In this document: one piece after another, positions 20,837 to 29,763 of the stretch
How the letters are laid out: every line of letters begins with the position of its first letter
Numbering within the stretch: position 1 is the stretch's first letter
Assembly: GCF_000485595.1 (NCBI RefSeq)
Contig: NW_014578403.1
Coordinates: 1 to 30,737, forward strand
Direction: 5' to 3'
DNA from: Priapulus caudatus
Taxonomy: Eukaryota > Priapulida > Priapulimorpha > Priapulimorphida > Priapulidae
DNA: 30,737 bases
Notes under the pieces: generated by a model
What the model was told of the DNA's origin: nothing
The model's input: the letters and a program-made list of their open reading frames with translations, nothing else
The model's database searches: none
Position numbers and translations under genes: made by a program

Positions 20837-21420
20837 GGGTATACCTCCACCTCCTCCTCTTCCTCCTCATTACACATGCGGGGAGCGGGGAGGTGACGAA
20901 GGAAGCCAATGTGTGGTGGGTATTACCTCCTTCTCCTCCTCCTCCTCCTCCTCTTCCTCCTCTTCCTCCTCCTCCTCCTCTTCCTCCTCCCTCATTACAC
21001 ACGCGGGGAGCGGGGGCCAGGGTCACGAAGGAAGCCAACGTGTCTGGTGGGTTACCTCCTCCTCCTCCTCCTCCTCCTCCTCCTCCTTCTCCTCCTCCTC
21101 CTCCCTCCTCTTCCTCTCTTCCTCCTCGCTCCTCCTCTCTCCTCCTCCTCATTACACACACGGGGGAGCGGGGAGGTCACGAAGGAAAGCCAAACGGTGG
21201 GTGGGTATACCTCTTCTCCTCCTCCTCCTCCTCCTCTTCCTCCTCTTCCTCCTCCTCCTCCTCTTCCTCCTCCTCATTACACACGCGGGGGAGCGGGGGA
21301 GGTCACGAAGGAAGCCAACGTGTGGTGGGTATACCTCCTCCTCCTCCTCCTCCTCCTCCTCCTCTTCTCCTCCTCCTCCTCCTCGTTACACACGCGGCTG
21401 GGGAAGGGGGAGGCGCGAGC
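20806..21420. repeat. Exon-border minisatellite at the 3' end of E6 (5 copies) with (CTC)n tracts
   Basis: Unit: GCGGGGAGGTGACGAAGGAA, then GCCAACGTGTG, then the donor GTGGGTATACC, then a variable (CTC)n/(TCC)n tract and CATTACACAC. Copies start near 20810, 20880, 21007, 21168 and 21293. A truncated tail at 21388 (CACACGCGGCTGGGGAAGGG) closes the array. The coding part is the codons for GEVTKEANVW of exon E6, so each copy repeats an exon end and a 5' splice site. The poly-Leu, poly-Ser and poly-Pro frames across it are not genes. The same five-copy array is at 27660-28340. Confidence 0.9.
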
Positions 21421-21481
21421 CAGAGAGAAAGTTAATGTTAAGAATAACCTTAATTCGTGATTTTGTTTCTGACTGATATAT

Positions 21482-21510
21482 GTGTGTATGTAATACTATG
21501 TATGTATTTG

Positions 21511-21542
<32 letters not shown>

Positions 21543-21700
21543 CATACAATACATACATACATACATACACATATATATAATATATATATATTTTTTTTTT
21601 TTTATATAATAATATATAGAATTATATATATTATATAACTATTAATTATTATCATATATACATATATATGATGTATACATATTACACAATACATAATATA
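21482..21700. repeat. TA/TACA microsatellite in intron 6
   Basis: Long (TA)n and (CATA)n runs with a T-run at 21590-21603, ending about 15 bp before the E7 acceptor TTGCAG. Also present at 28430-28640 with length changes. Confidence 0.9.
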
Positions 21701-21713
21701 TAATGTATTGCAG

Positions 21714-21863
21714 GTCGTTTGGCGTGCTGCTATGGGAGCTGATGGAGTTTGTGAGCCAGCCTTACTCCCTCCTCTCCAACTCAGAGGTCATCCAGAAAGT
21801 CATCGTAGAGAAGTCCTACAAGCTGCCCATCCTACAGAGACAGAGCACGCACAGCAACAAAGT
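21714..21863 (+). CDS. LMTK: LMTK-like kinase, exon E7 (intact copy)
   Basis: 150 nt between TATTGCAG and GTGAGT. With the split Trp codon from E6 it reads S-F-G then VLLWELMEFVSQPYSLL, continuing SNSEVIQKVIVEKSYKLPIL and ending QRQSTHSNKV. This matches the alpha-F/alpha-G part of LMTK kinases (SLGVTIWELFE...QPY...). Asn instead of Asp before Val-Trp-Ser is a known LMTK feature. The frame is open throughout and exits in phase 2 into E8. Its last roughly 35 bases and donor are duplicated about 95 bp downstream (21923-21961). Confidence 0.9.
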
Positions 21864-21970
21864 GTGAGTGTAGCACTGATATACATATATCAATATACAT
21901 CATATGTATATATATACCTAGGTCCTACAGAGACAGGGTACCCACAGCAACAAAGTGTGAGTGTATCACT
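21828..21970. repeat. Exon-border duplication at the 3' end of E7 (2 copies)
   Basis: CCTACAGAGACAGAGCACGC, then ACAGCAACAAAGT/GTGAGTGT at 21829-21871, recurs as CCTACAGAGACAGGGTACCC, then ACAGCAACAAAGT/GTGAGTGT at 21924-21963, with the AT-rich intron start between. Either donor could be used. The second would add intron sequence to the exon. Also present in block 2 near 28778 and 28884. Confidence 0.85.
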
Positions 21971-21979
21971 GTAATATAC

Positions 21980-22032
21980 ATATCAAGAGTACATAATAGG
22001 AGATGTACTCTCCTATTATCTACTCTTGATAT
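21980..22032. repeat. Near-perfect hairpin in intron 7
   Basis: ATATCAAGAGTACATAATAG plus GAGA pairs with TCTCCTATTATCTACTCTTG plus ATAT, one mismatch, with a 5-nt loop TGTAC. It lies directly after the duplicated E7 border and is kept in block 2 at about 28945-28995. It could be a tiny MITE or a stable RNA stem. No genes. Confidence 0.8.
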
Positions 22033-22437
22033 ATATATACAGTAGAAGTCCAAAAATCCTGGCTCAAGGATTGGGTCGGTCCGGATTTTCGGATTTTCTG
22101 GATTCTCAGGCAGTACTTTTAAAATTCGAATTTATGGCAGAATGAAAAAGAGATGAACAGGTAAATTTTGATTATTCATTAGTTATTATAGTTATACAGT
22201 TTATTATTATTATATTTATAGTATTATTATTCATTTGCATATACAGCATTACAGCATGCTTTATTTATCAAAACAAGCAGTTTTAAAGTAAAATAAAGTC
22301 AACACTTGAGAAAATTGTAAACAACAATTTTTCACTACAAAAAATGTTTAAAGATAAATATTATAATTTTGTAAAAGAGTTAACCGCGTTTCGCACGCCA
22401 CGCGCCGCAGCCGTTCACTTGTCATCTCGTCTCGCAG

Positions 22438-22731
22438 GTACGAGGTCATGCAGCGGTGCTGCCGCCGCCCCGACCGGCGGCCATCGATGAAGCAGGTGCA
22501 CGACGCCCTCCATTTCCTGCACACGCACCGCGACATGATCGACAACAGCAGCAGCGGTGGCGGCGACTTTGACTCCAGGTGGCGCCGGCTGCTAGCGCAC
22601 ATCGCGGCCGACGCAGGCTCGCCGTTCGAGGACGAGCGCCGGCCCGCGAAGCCGCCGAGGTCAAATGTCAACAAGGCGGACATGCGATTCGAGTCGAACT
22701 TTGTGCCTCCGGCGGACGAGCAGAACAATCG
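22438..22731 (+). CDS. LMTK: LMTK-like kinase, exon E8: end of kinase domain and tail (intact copy)
   Basis: 294 nt from TCTCGCAG to CG/GTGAGG. Reads YEVMQRCCRRPDRRPSMKQV (the C-lobe alpha-H/I region, family YEVxQFCW...RP), then HDALHFLHTHRDMID, then a Ser/Gly linker and FDSRWRRLLAHIAADA, ending RFESNFVPPADEQNN. LMTK proteins have a comparable F-x(2)-x-W segment right after the kinase domain. The Trp of CW is Cys here (CC). Enters in phase 2 and leaves in phase 2, giving an Arg codon with the first base of the exon at 30249. The open frame is complete. Confidence 0.88.
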
Positions 22732-23161
22732 GTGAGGCGGCAATAGGGGTGGTTCGGACAGGTGAGCAGGGGGAGGGGGAGGTAGGATGGAGGAGGAGAG
22801 GAGAGGGGAGGCAGGGGGGGGAGAGAAGGTGTTCATCTAAGATTGATCGAGGGTTCTGCCTAACAACGTGTTTTTGTTTACTGTTGTGATTTTGTTTACG
22901 TGCAAAACAACGCAATTTTTAATTAATCGACTATAAAAGTTAATTTAATATCTTTAAATTTCTCGAAACAGCGCACGTCCGTTCCGGGCAGGCTGATCGA
23001 GGTAACGTGTTAGCCTCCGCAAATGGCGTATTTAATTTCTTCCTTTTGCACTTTTATTTATCTCTCGAAAAATAAAAACAAATGTATAAAAAATTAATCA
23101 GAAAAATAGTTCAAATCTTAATAAATTAATTTCTCGAATTGGCGCGTGTCCGTCGCGGTAG

Positions 23162-23289
23162 GCGATCGAGGGCCATGCGCAAAACATCCTCATCGGCGAA
23201 AGTCGCACCAAGGTCGTCGTCAAGGCGATGAAGGAGGACGTTACGACAATAGAGCAGCACTACTTCCTCTGCGAGGCGAAGATGTACAG
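23162..23289 (+). CDS. LMTK: LMTK-like kinase, exon E3 (block 2, intact copy)
   Basis: 128 nt. Acceptor GCGGTAG (TAG, where block 1 has CAG) and donor GTAGGG. Reads AIEGHAQNILIGESRTK, then VVVKAMKEDVTTIEQHYFLC and EAKMYR. The Lys of VVVK is the ATP-anchoring lysine equivalent, and EAKMYR corresponds to the E-A-x-x-Y-R alpha-C segment of LMTK. Entry phase 0 fits the end of E2 at 15476, so E2 could splice directly to this copy. Entry from E8 (phase 2) would shift the frame. Confidence 0.88.
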
Positions 23290-23548
23290 GTAGGGGGCAC
23301 CGCCGTCCGCGTCCGAGCGATCCTGCATTATTCACGCTGCCGATCGCGGTGATAACGACGCATGAATTATTAACGACGTCGGATAATCAGCGGGCGGTCT
23401 GTCTGTCGGCTGCAATGTAAGAGCGGGGGTAGAGGCGTTCACGGTGTTCTTTTTTCTGCGCGTTTTCGCGTGAGGATCTCATTCGAACTCGCTTCGACGC
23501 GCTGCGATTGTACTAACGACGTTGTCTTTCCCGCCCCTTGTCGTTTAG

Positions 23549-23636
23549 GGACTTGGACCACGAGAATACGCTGAAGGTGCTCGGCCAGTGCCTCGACACA
23601 ACTCCCTACCTGCTCATAATGGAATTCGCCGCATTT
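23549..23636 (+). CDS. LMTK: LMTK-like kinase, exon E4 (block 2, intact copy)
   Basis: 88 nt between CGTTTAG and GTGAGT. Reads DLDHENTLKVLGQCLDTTPY and LLIMEFAAF, matching the LMTK pattern LxHxNxLxxLGxCxxxxPYLLxMEF, with the hinge at MEF. The first G completes the Arg codon from E3. The end is phase 0 and meets the GDLKTYL start of E5, so the hinge-to-alpha-D join has the family length. Confidence 0.88.
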
Positions 23637-24068
23637 GTGAGTATGAGTTCATCGCGGAGGTTTATGTAATCGAGGCGTTGTTACCGCTGCGTGTTGAGTG
23701 CACGCTGCAGATGCTGCGAACGCATGTGTGTTGTCTCTGCCGTATAATTAATTGCTCGTTCACCGATGAATTTGCATTTGTGAGCAAACGGGGTTGATGT
23801 CTGTTGTCTGTCAGATCTATCAATCTATTTTGCATCTCTGCCTCTCTCCATCCATCCAGACGTTCATCTCTCTATCCGTCTACTTATCTCGAAATAGTTG
23901 ATCGAAAACTTTCAATATATTCTGACATAGTCAGATGCAGCTTGTAGAATCGCATGATCGTGCGTCGTCGGCCGTCAACAGTTGGGCACAAATCTTAACC
24001 GCTCGACGTACGGTCACAATATTCGGACGTGGGGGGTAATCCGAAAACGAGTTGGATGTTGAAGCTGG

Positions 24069-24092
24069 GGGTCAAAGGTCAAAGGTCAAGAG
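24069..24092 (+). promoter_or_regulatory. Triple DR1-type half-site cluster, block-2 copy of site A
   Basis: GGGTCAAAGGTCAAAGGTCA gives three half-sites with 1-base spacers and is the more perfect of the two copies. Motif-based only. Confidence 0.45.
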
Positions 24093-25144
24093 TGTAAAAG
24101 AAGGGGGAACATTCCCTCCTTAACTTAAGGTATAGGGAGGAAATGCAGAATTGCGGCACAAATCTAAACGGCTCGACCTAGGCTTAATGTGTATAGTGCC
24201 GTGTATGCATCATGGTAGGAAAAGCCATCACTGTGCCAAAATTGGAGGTCACAGGTCAACAGGTCAATGGGGCACAGGGCAGATTTTAGACATTTTCTGA
24301 GGACATGGGTCTGACGGAGCGGTTGAAAACTTTTTTGTTTCAGCTGTGACCTAGCATTTTTATGGCTTTATTGAAAGGACCATGAAATGTACTTTCTGCT
24401 GACATGCGAAGAGTAAGTGTCGGATAACCATTTGACCTCAAGAAGAGGGTTAAACATGGATTGTTTAATGTTAGAAAGAATTTGACTGCTGGTTTGCTAG
24501 CTAGAATCTATACATGCCTGGATGTTTGAGGCTACAATGTCACAGTGAAATTCAAAGCTAAATTTGGTTGAAGAAGGTTTATGCTCCTTAAATCGTATAA
24601 TTTCTATGGCATTCTGTACTGTCAGTGTGTTACATGTAACGGTATGCCACTGCCAGTGGTTACTGTGTAGTTTTTGCCTTGCGTATAATTAGTTACAGGT
24701 GGCAGCTCTCTATTTCACCTGTAGGCTTGCGTAGTAAATGGATGTGTGCTTACCTATTCTATCTTGCAAATAGTTGTTGCTACTACGTACGATGGGAGCT
24801 TCCATCTTTAATCTGAAGACACTTAACGTACGCGCCATCTCGTGGCAACTTTCATAACGATCCTAACGAACATTTCTTGAGAAGGTTTCCTGATACCATC
24901 CCTGTAACCTCCACTGTTTTCGGCTGTGTATGTGAAACACATTTGGGACTAACAGGGTTTACTAGAATCCACCACTCTACCACAGAGGCACCGCAGTAGA
25001 CGTTAGATGAGCGCTGTCGCTCCGCGGCACTTGTTGTTTATATTGAATTCTTTCAAATTGAAATAAAATTTTTTTAATTAATTGTATATTCTGTCGACGG
25101 TCTTAGATAAGTCGGTGTGTTACTACCCCGACATTACCGACGGA

Positions 25145-26639
25145 CCATTATACCAGGTTCCGACTCGCTTCCCCTGCGACGCTCTATATGCAGGTTCCGC
25201 CTCGTATCGCGGCAACCTCAATACCACAGGTTCCGACTCGTTCCCACTGCCGACCTCTATACGCAGGCTCCGCCTTCGTTCAGGGCGACCTGAAGACGTA
25301 CCTCCATACGTCAGCGCGACGTTGTGCGGCGACTCTCTATACGCAGGTTCCGGCTCGTTCCCCAGCGACCTCTATATACACAGGTTCCGACTCGTTCCCT
25401 GGCGACCTCTATACGCAGCTTCCGCCTCGTTTCAGGGCGACCTGAAGACGTACCTCCTACGAGCAGCGCGACGCCGTCGCGGCGACCTCTATACACAGGT
25501 TTCCAGCTCGTTCCCTGCGACTCTATACGCAGGCTCCGCACTCGTTTCAGGGCGACCTGAAGACGTACCTCCTACGTCAGCGCGACGTCGTCGCGGCGAC
25601 CTCTATACACAGGTTCTGGCTCGTTCCCCTGCGACCTCTATACAGCAGGTTCCGACTCGTTTCCTGCGCGACCTCTATACGCAGGTTCCGCCTCGTTTCA
25701 GCGGCGACCTGAAGACGTACCTCCTACGTCAGCGCGACGCCGTCGCGGCGACCTCTATACGCAGTTTCCGCGTCTCGTTCCCCTGCGACCTCTATACGCA
25801 GGTTCCGCCTCGTTTCAGGGCGACCTTGAAGACGTACCTCCTACGTCAGCGCGACGCGCTCGCGGCCGACCTCTATACACAGGTTCCGACTCGTTCCCTG
25901 CGACCTCTTATACGCAGGTTCCGCCTCGTTTCAGGGCGACTGAAGAGGTTACCTCCTAACGTTCAGTGCCGACGTCGTCGCGGCGACCTCTATACGCAGG
26001 TTCCGGCTCGTTCCCCGCGAGACCTCTATATATGCAGGTTCCAGCTCGTTCCCCTGCGGACCATCTATACGCATGGTTCCGATCTCTGTTCCAGGGCGAC
26101 CTGAAGACATACCTCCTACGTCAGCGCGACGTCGTCGCGGCGACCTCTATACGCAGGGTCCGGCTCGTTCCCCAGCGACCTCTATATATGCAGGTTCCAG
26201 CTCGTCCCCTGCGACCTCTATACGCAGGTTCCAGCTCGTTCCCCTGCGACCTCTATTACGCAGGTTCCGCCTCGTTTCAGGCGACGACCTGAAGACGTAC
26301 CTCGCTACGTCAGCGCGACGTCGTCGCGGCGCACCTCTATACACAGGTTCCGACTCGTTCCTCCTGCGACCTCTATACGCAGGTTTCCGCTCGTTTCAGG
26401 CGCACCTGAAGAACGTACCTCCTACAGTCAGCGCGACGCTTCGTCGCGGCGACCTCTATACGCAGGTTCCGGGCTCGTTTCAGGGCGACCTGAAGACGTA
26501 CCTCCTACGTCAGCGCGACGTCGTCGCGGCCGACCTCTATACGCAGGGGTCCGGCTTGTTCCCAGGGACCTCTATATATATGCAGTTCCAGCTCGTTCCC
26601 CTGCGCGACCTCTATACGCAGAGTTCTGACTCGTTTCAG
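25145..26639. repeat. Exon-border minisatellite at the 5' start of E5, block 2
   Basis: Same compound structure as 18355-19817: 33-35-bp CTCTATACGCAG units with about ten decoy E5 starts (near 25284, 25435, 25550, 25703, 25817, 25933, 26093, 26282, 26398, 26485) before the real acceptor at 26639. The matching decoy count and the shared variants (sixth decoy lacking a C; seventh with GAAGACATACC) show that the arrays descend from one array very recently. The 340-codon open frame over it is repeat readthrough. Confidence 0.92.
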
Positions 26640-26871
26640 GGCGACCTGAAGACATCTACTACTACGTCATAGCGACGCCGCGGCCGACGACTCGCGGTCC
26701 CTGCGACGCGCTGCTGCTGCTCAAGATGGCGTGCGACGTCTTCGCCGGGATGGCAGCACGTCGCACGAGCGAGGCTTCGCTCACCCGACCTCGCGCGCGG
26801 CTCCTGCCTCGTCGCCGGCGACCTCACGGTCAAGGTCGGCGACTACGGGCATCTCGCAGGACAAGTACAAG
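26640..26871 (+). CDS. LMTK: LMTK-like kinase, exon E5 (block 2, frameshifted)
   Basis: Starts GDLKT after TCGTTTCAG. It then has extra bases (GACATCTACTACTACG), recovers LLLKMACDVFAGM, breaks again in the Gln/His-rich turn (GGCAGCACGTCGCACGAG), and reads HERGFAH followed by a catalytic loop lacking one base (CACCCGACCTCGCG). It then gives CLVAGDLTVKVGDYG cleanly. The DYG metal-binding loop is therefore visible only in this copy. An extra G in GGGCATCTCGC shifts the end. Donor GTGAGG after ACAAGTACAAG. Confidence 0.82.
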
Positions 26872-27568
26872 GTGAGGGGGCGGGGCTGAGTCGCCGCGGC
26901 GGACAGGAGGGGAAGGTTCTTACGGCGGTGGGGCGGGGAGGTTTGCCGCGGCGACGGGTAATGAAGGGAGGCGGGGTCTGGCCCTCGGAGAGATGTTTGG
27001 AAGACGCCTCAAGATCGGTATTTCGATAATCACGAAGAATGCGCGACGCTTTGGTGTTTTGAACAGCCCACGCCGGGTCGCGAGTCAAATGAGCTGGTGG
27101 GTTCCCGCGGGGGCGGCAACTGTGACGGGAGGGGGAGGGGGAGGATGAGCGTTTTCGGGGGCAGCGGCATGTACGAACTGCCGCCTGCGAAACACACGTC
27201 TGCGCGTTTTTTGCGTCGAGCGAAGCGTTATTTTGCGAAACGGGAATTACGATTTTTCCGATGAAAAAATTACGAGCGATGTTCGCCTGTTTCCATCGCT
27301 CGCCAGGCGACCCAAACACCGCTCATTGTTCGCACCGACGTTGGCCCCCGGGCGCATCACGTGGTGCGCGCCTGTTTTCCTCACTCGCTGAAGGCATGAC
27401 GCGACACGCGCGCACTTTGCTTTCGCTCGCTCACTATGGCTCGCGATGCCGCGTTTGCTTTTTCCTCGGACAGTTTCCCCGGGCGGACGTGCAATGCAGC
27501 GCCGGCGTTGTTTTTCCTCGCTCCGCTGAGCGTAGCGAAACGCGCGCTGTTTTCTTGCTCGCTCGCAG
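26872..27568. other. Intron 5 (block 2)
   Basis: Homologous to 20069-20717, GC-rich, with many extra bases. No exon other than E5 and E6 at its borders. Confidence 0.6.
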
Positions 27569-27700
27569 CGGCCGACACTACAACGTCGGGCGACTTTGCC
27601 GTGCCAGATTCGCTGTCCTTGTGTGCGCCGCGGAAACTCTCAGCTGCTCCGAGTATATCGTGGAAGGCGGGGAGGTGACGTAAGGAGCCACAAAGTTGTG
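27569..27700 (+). CDS. LMTK: LMTK-like kinase, exon E6 (block 2, frameshifted)
   Basis: Homologous to 20718-20836, with multiple insertions (GCCGACACTACAAC, GGGCGACTTTGC, CCAGATTCGCTGTCC, CGCCGCGGAAAC, GACGTAAGGAGCC). Fragments of the DFAVP and ETL parts can be followed, but no frame is continuous and one insertion makes an in-frame TAA in the VTK region. Donor GTGGGT. The same border repeat follows downstream. Confidence 0.75.
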
Positions 27701-28340
27701 GTGGGTATACCTGCCACCTCCTCCATCTTCCTCCTCATTACACGTCATGCGGGGGACTGCGGGGAGAGGTGACCGAAAGAAGCAATGTGTGGTGTGGTAT
27801 ATACCTCCTTCTCCTTCCTCCTCCTCCCCTCTTCCTCCTTCTCCTCCTCCCTCCTCCTTTCCTCCTCCTCATTACACACGGACGGCCTGCGGGGAGCGAA
27901 CGCGGGCCGGACGCGTCCACGAAGGAAGCCAACTGGTCTGTGGTGCGGCCGTATACCTCCTCCTCCTCCGTCCTCCTCCTCCTCCTCTTCTCCTCCATTC
28001 CTCCTCCTCCTCTCCTCCTCTTCCTCCTCGCTCCTCCTCTTCCTCCATCCTCATTAACACACACGGGGGAAGCGGGGAGTCGCACGAAGAGAAGCCAAAC
28101 GTGGGTGGGTTTATACGCTCCTTCTCTCCTCCTCCTCCTCCTCTTCCTCCTCTTCCTCCTCCATCCTCCTCTTCCTGCGCTCCTTCATTACACACGGCGC
28201 GTGGCGAGCGGGGCAGGTCACGAGGAAGCCAACGTGTGGTGGGTATGAAAAACTCCTTCCTCCTCTTCGCTCCTCTCTCCCTCCTCTTCTCCTCCATCCT
28301 CCTCCTCGTTACACACGCGGCTGGGAAGTGCGGAGGCGCG
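27660..28340. repeat. Exon-border minisatellite at the 3' end of E6, block 2
   Basis: Five copies of the GGAGGTGACGAAGGAAGCCA-type unit with (CTC)n tracts, copies near 27668, 27758, 27905, 28075 and 28205. It is closed by the same CACACGCGGCTGGGAAG tail as in block 1. Indel-dense. Confidence 0.88.
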
Positions 28341-28651
28341 AGCCAGAGAGAAAGTTAAGTTAAGAATAACCTTAATTCGTGATTTTGTTCTGACTGATGA
28401 TATAGTGTGTAATGTAATTACTATGTATTGTATTTGTATATATATTATATAATTAATATATATATATACATACTACAATACATTACAATACATACATACA
28501 CAATATATATAATATATACTATATTTTTTTTGTTTTTTATATAATAATAATATAGAATTATATATAGTTATATAACTATTAATTATTATATATATACATA
28601 TATATGGATGTAACATATTACACGAATAGCATAATATATAATGTATTGCAG

Positions 28652-28816
28652 GTCGATTTTGGCGTGCTGCCTAATGGAGCTGATGAGTTTGTGAAGCCAG
28701 CCTTACTCCACTCCTCCTCCAACTCAGAGGTCATCAGCAAGGTTCATGCGTAGCAGAAGTCCTACAAGCTGCCCATCCTACAGAAGAGCAGAGCCTACGC
28801 ACACAGCACAAGTAGT
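28652..28816 (+). CDS. LMTK: LMTK-like kinase, exon E7 (block 2, frameshifted)
   Basis: Homologous to the intact E7 at 21714. The first codons are altered (GTCGATTTTGGCGTGCTG), then CCTAATGGAGC and GAAGCCAGCC break the frame, and several extra bases follow in the TCCTACAAGCTGCCC region (which itself is preserved). The donor is degraded to GTTGAGGT. Reads as low-accuracy sequence of the same exon. Confidence 0.75.
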
Positions 28817-29422
28817 GTTGAGGTGTAGCACTGATATACATCATATCAATAATACATCATATGTAATATATATACTAGGGTTCCTACAGAGACAGGGTAC
28901 CCCACAGCAACAAAGTGTGAATTATCACACTGCTAATATACATATCAGAGTACATAATAGGAGATGTACTCCTTCTATTATCTACTCTTGATATATATAT
29001 ACAGTTAGAAGTCCAAAAATCCTGGCTCAAGGATCTGCCGTCGGTCCGGATTTTTCGATTTTCTGCGCATTCTCAGGCAGTACTTTTAAAATCTCGAATT
29101 TATGGCTAGAATTTGAAAAAGACTATGAACAGGTAAATATTTGATTATTCATTTAGTTATTTGTTATTACAGTTTTATTCATTATTATATTTATAGTATT
29201 ATTATTCATTTGCATATACAGCATTACAGCATGTTTATTATAAAACAAGCAGTTTTTAAAGTAAAATAAAGTCTAACACTTGAGAAATCTGTACAACAAC
29301 AATTATTTCACTTACAAAAAATAGTTATAAAGCATAAATATTATAATTTTTGTAAAAGCAGTAACGCGCGTTTCGGGCACGCCACGCCGCCGCAGCCGTT
29401 CACTTGTCATCTCGTCTCGCAG

Positions 29423-29750
29423 GTACGATGTCATGCAGCGGTGCTGGCCGCCGCCGCGACCGGCTGGCCATCGATGTATGAAGCAGGTGTGCACGACGCC
29501 CTCCATTTCCTGACACATGCGTCAACCGCGACATGCATCGACAAAGCAGCAGCAGCGGTCGGCGGCGCGACTTAGGACTCCAGGTGGCGCGCTGGTGCTA
29601 GCGCACATCGCGGCCGACGCAGGTCGCCGTTCGAGGACGAGCGCGCGGCCCGCGAAGCCCGCCTGGGTCAAATGTCATACAAGGCGCGACATTGCGATAT
29701 CGAGTCGAAACTTTGTGGCCTGCGGCAGGCGGACCGAGCGAGAACAATCG
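29423..29750 (+). CDS. LMTK: LMTK-like kinase, exon E8 (block 2, frameshifted)
   Basis: Homologous to the intact E8 but about 34 nt longer through scattered insertions (GCTGGCCGCCGCCGCG, CGATGTATGAAGC, GGTGTGCACG, ACACATGCGTCAACCG), with stop codons in the family frame. The conserved donor CG/GTGAGG at 29751 leads into the single-copy intron and on to the exon at 30249. Acceptor TCTCGCAG is intact. Confidence 0.75.
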
Positions 29751-29763
29751 GTGAGGCGGCAAT

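Larger units (their letters stand above)
15880..22744. repeat. Duplicated block, copy 1 (E3 to E8)
   Basis: This stretch recurs colinearly at 22745-29763, exons and introns together. The left breakpoint lies inside the last copy of the E2-end repeat. The right breakpoint lies 13 nt inside the intron after E8. The two copies differ by frequent 1-5 nt indels and at least one larger indel (about 57 bp at 17074-17130, absent near 23923). Minisatellite copy numbers match in both. Confidence 0.93.
22745..29763. repeat. Duplicated block, copy 2 (E3 to E8)
   Basis: Direct tandem repeat of 15880-22744. It begins with a 16-nt remnant of the E2 end (GGTGGTTCGGACAG, with donor GTGAGC at 22762) fused to the first 13 nt of the intron after E8. 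It ends at the same intron position, after which new AT-rich sequence (CAAATTTAATTTAATT) follows. Small indels become very dense from about 25.0 kb to 29.75 kb, as in raw long-read sequence. Confidence 0.93.

Noticed and set aside
20446-21435. 329-codon frame with poly-Pro, poly-Ser and poly-Leu runs
   Set aside because: Produced by (CTC)n tracts and GC-rich intron. Only the short EVTKEANVW pieces are real exon ends.
25082-26104. 340-codon plus-strand open frame rich in YTQVP and GDLKTYL
   Set aside because: It is readthrough of the E5-border minisatellite. The GDLKTYL pieces are decoy exon starts, and frame changes with each indel.
26872-27568. Extra kinase exon in intron 5
   Set aside because: Open frames here come from GC-rich composition; the E5 and E6 coding content already joins in family order without a missing segment.
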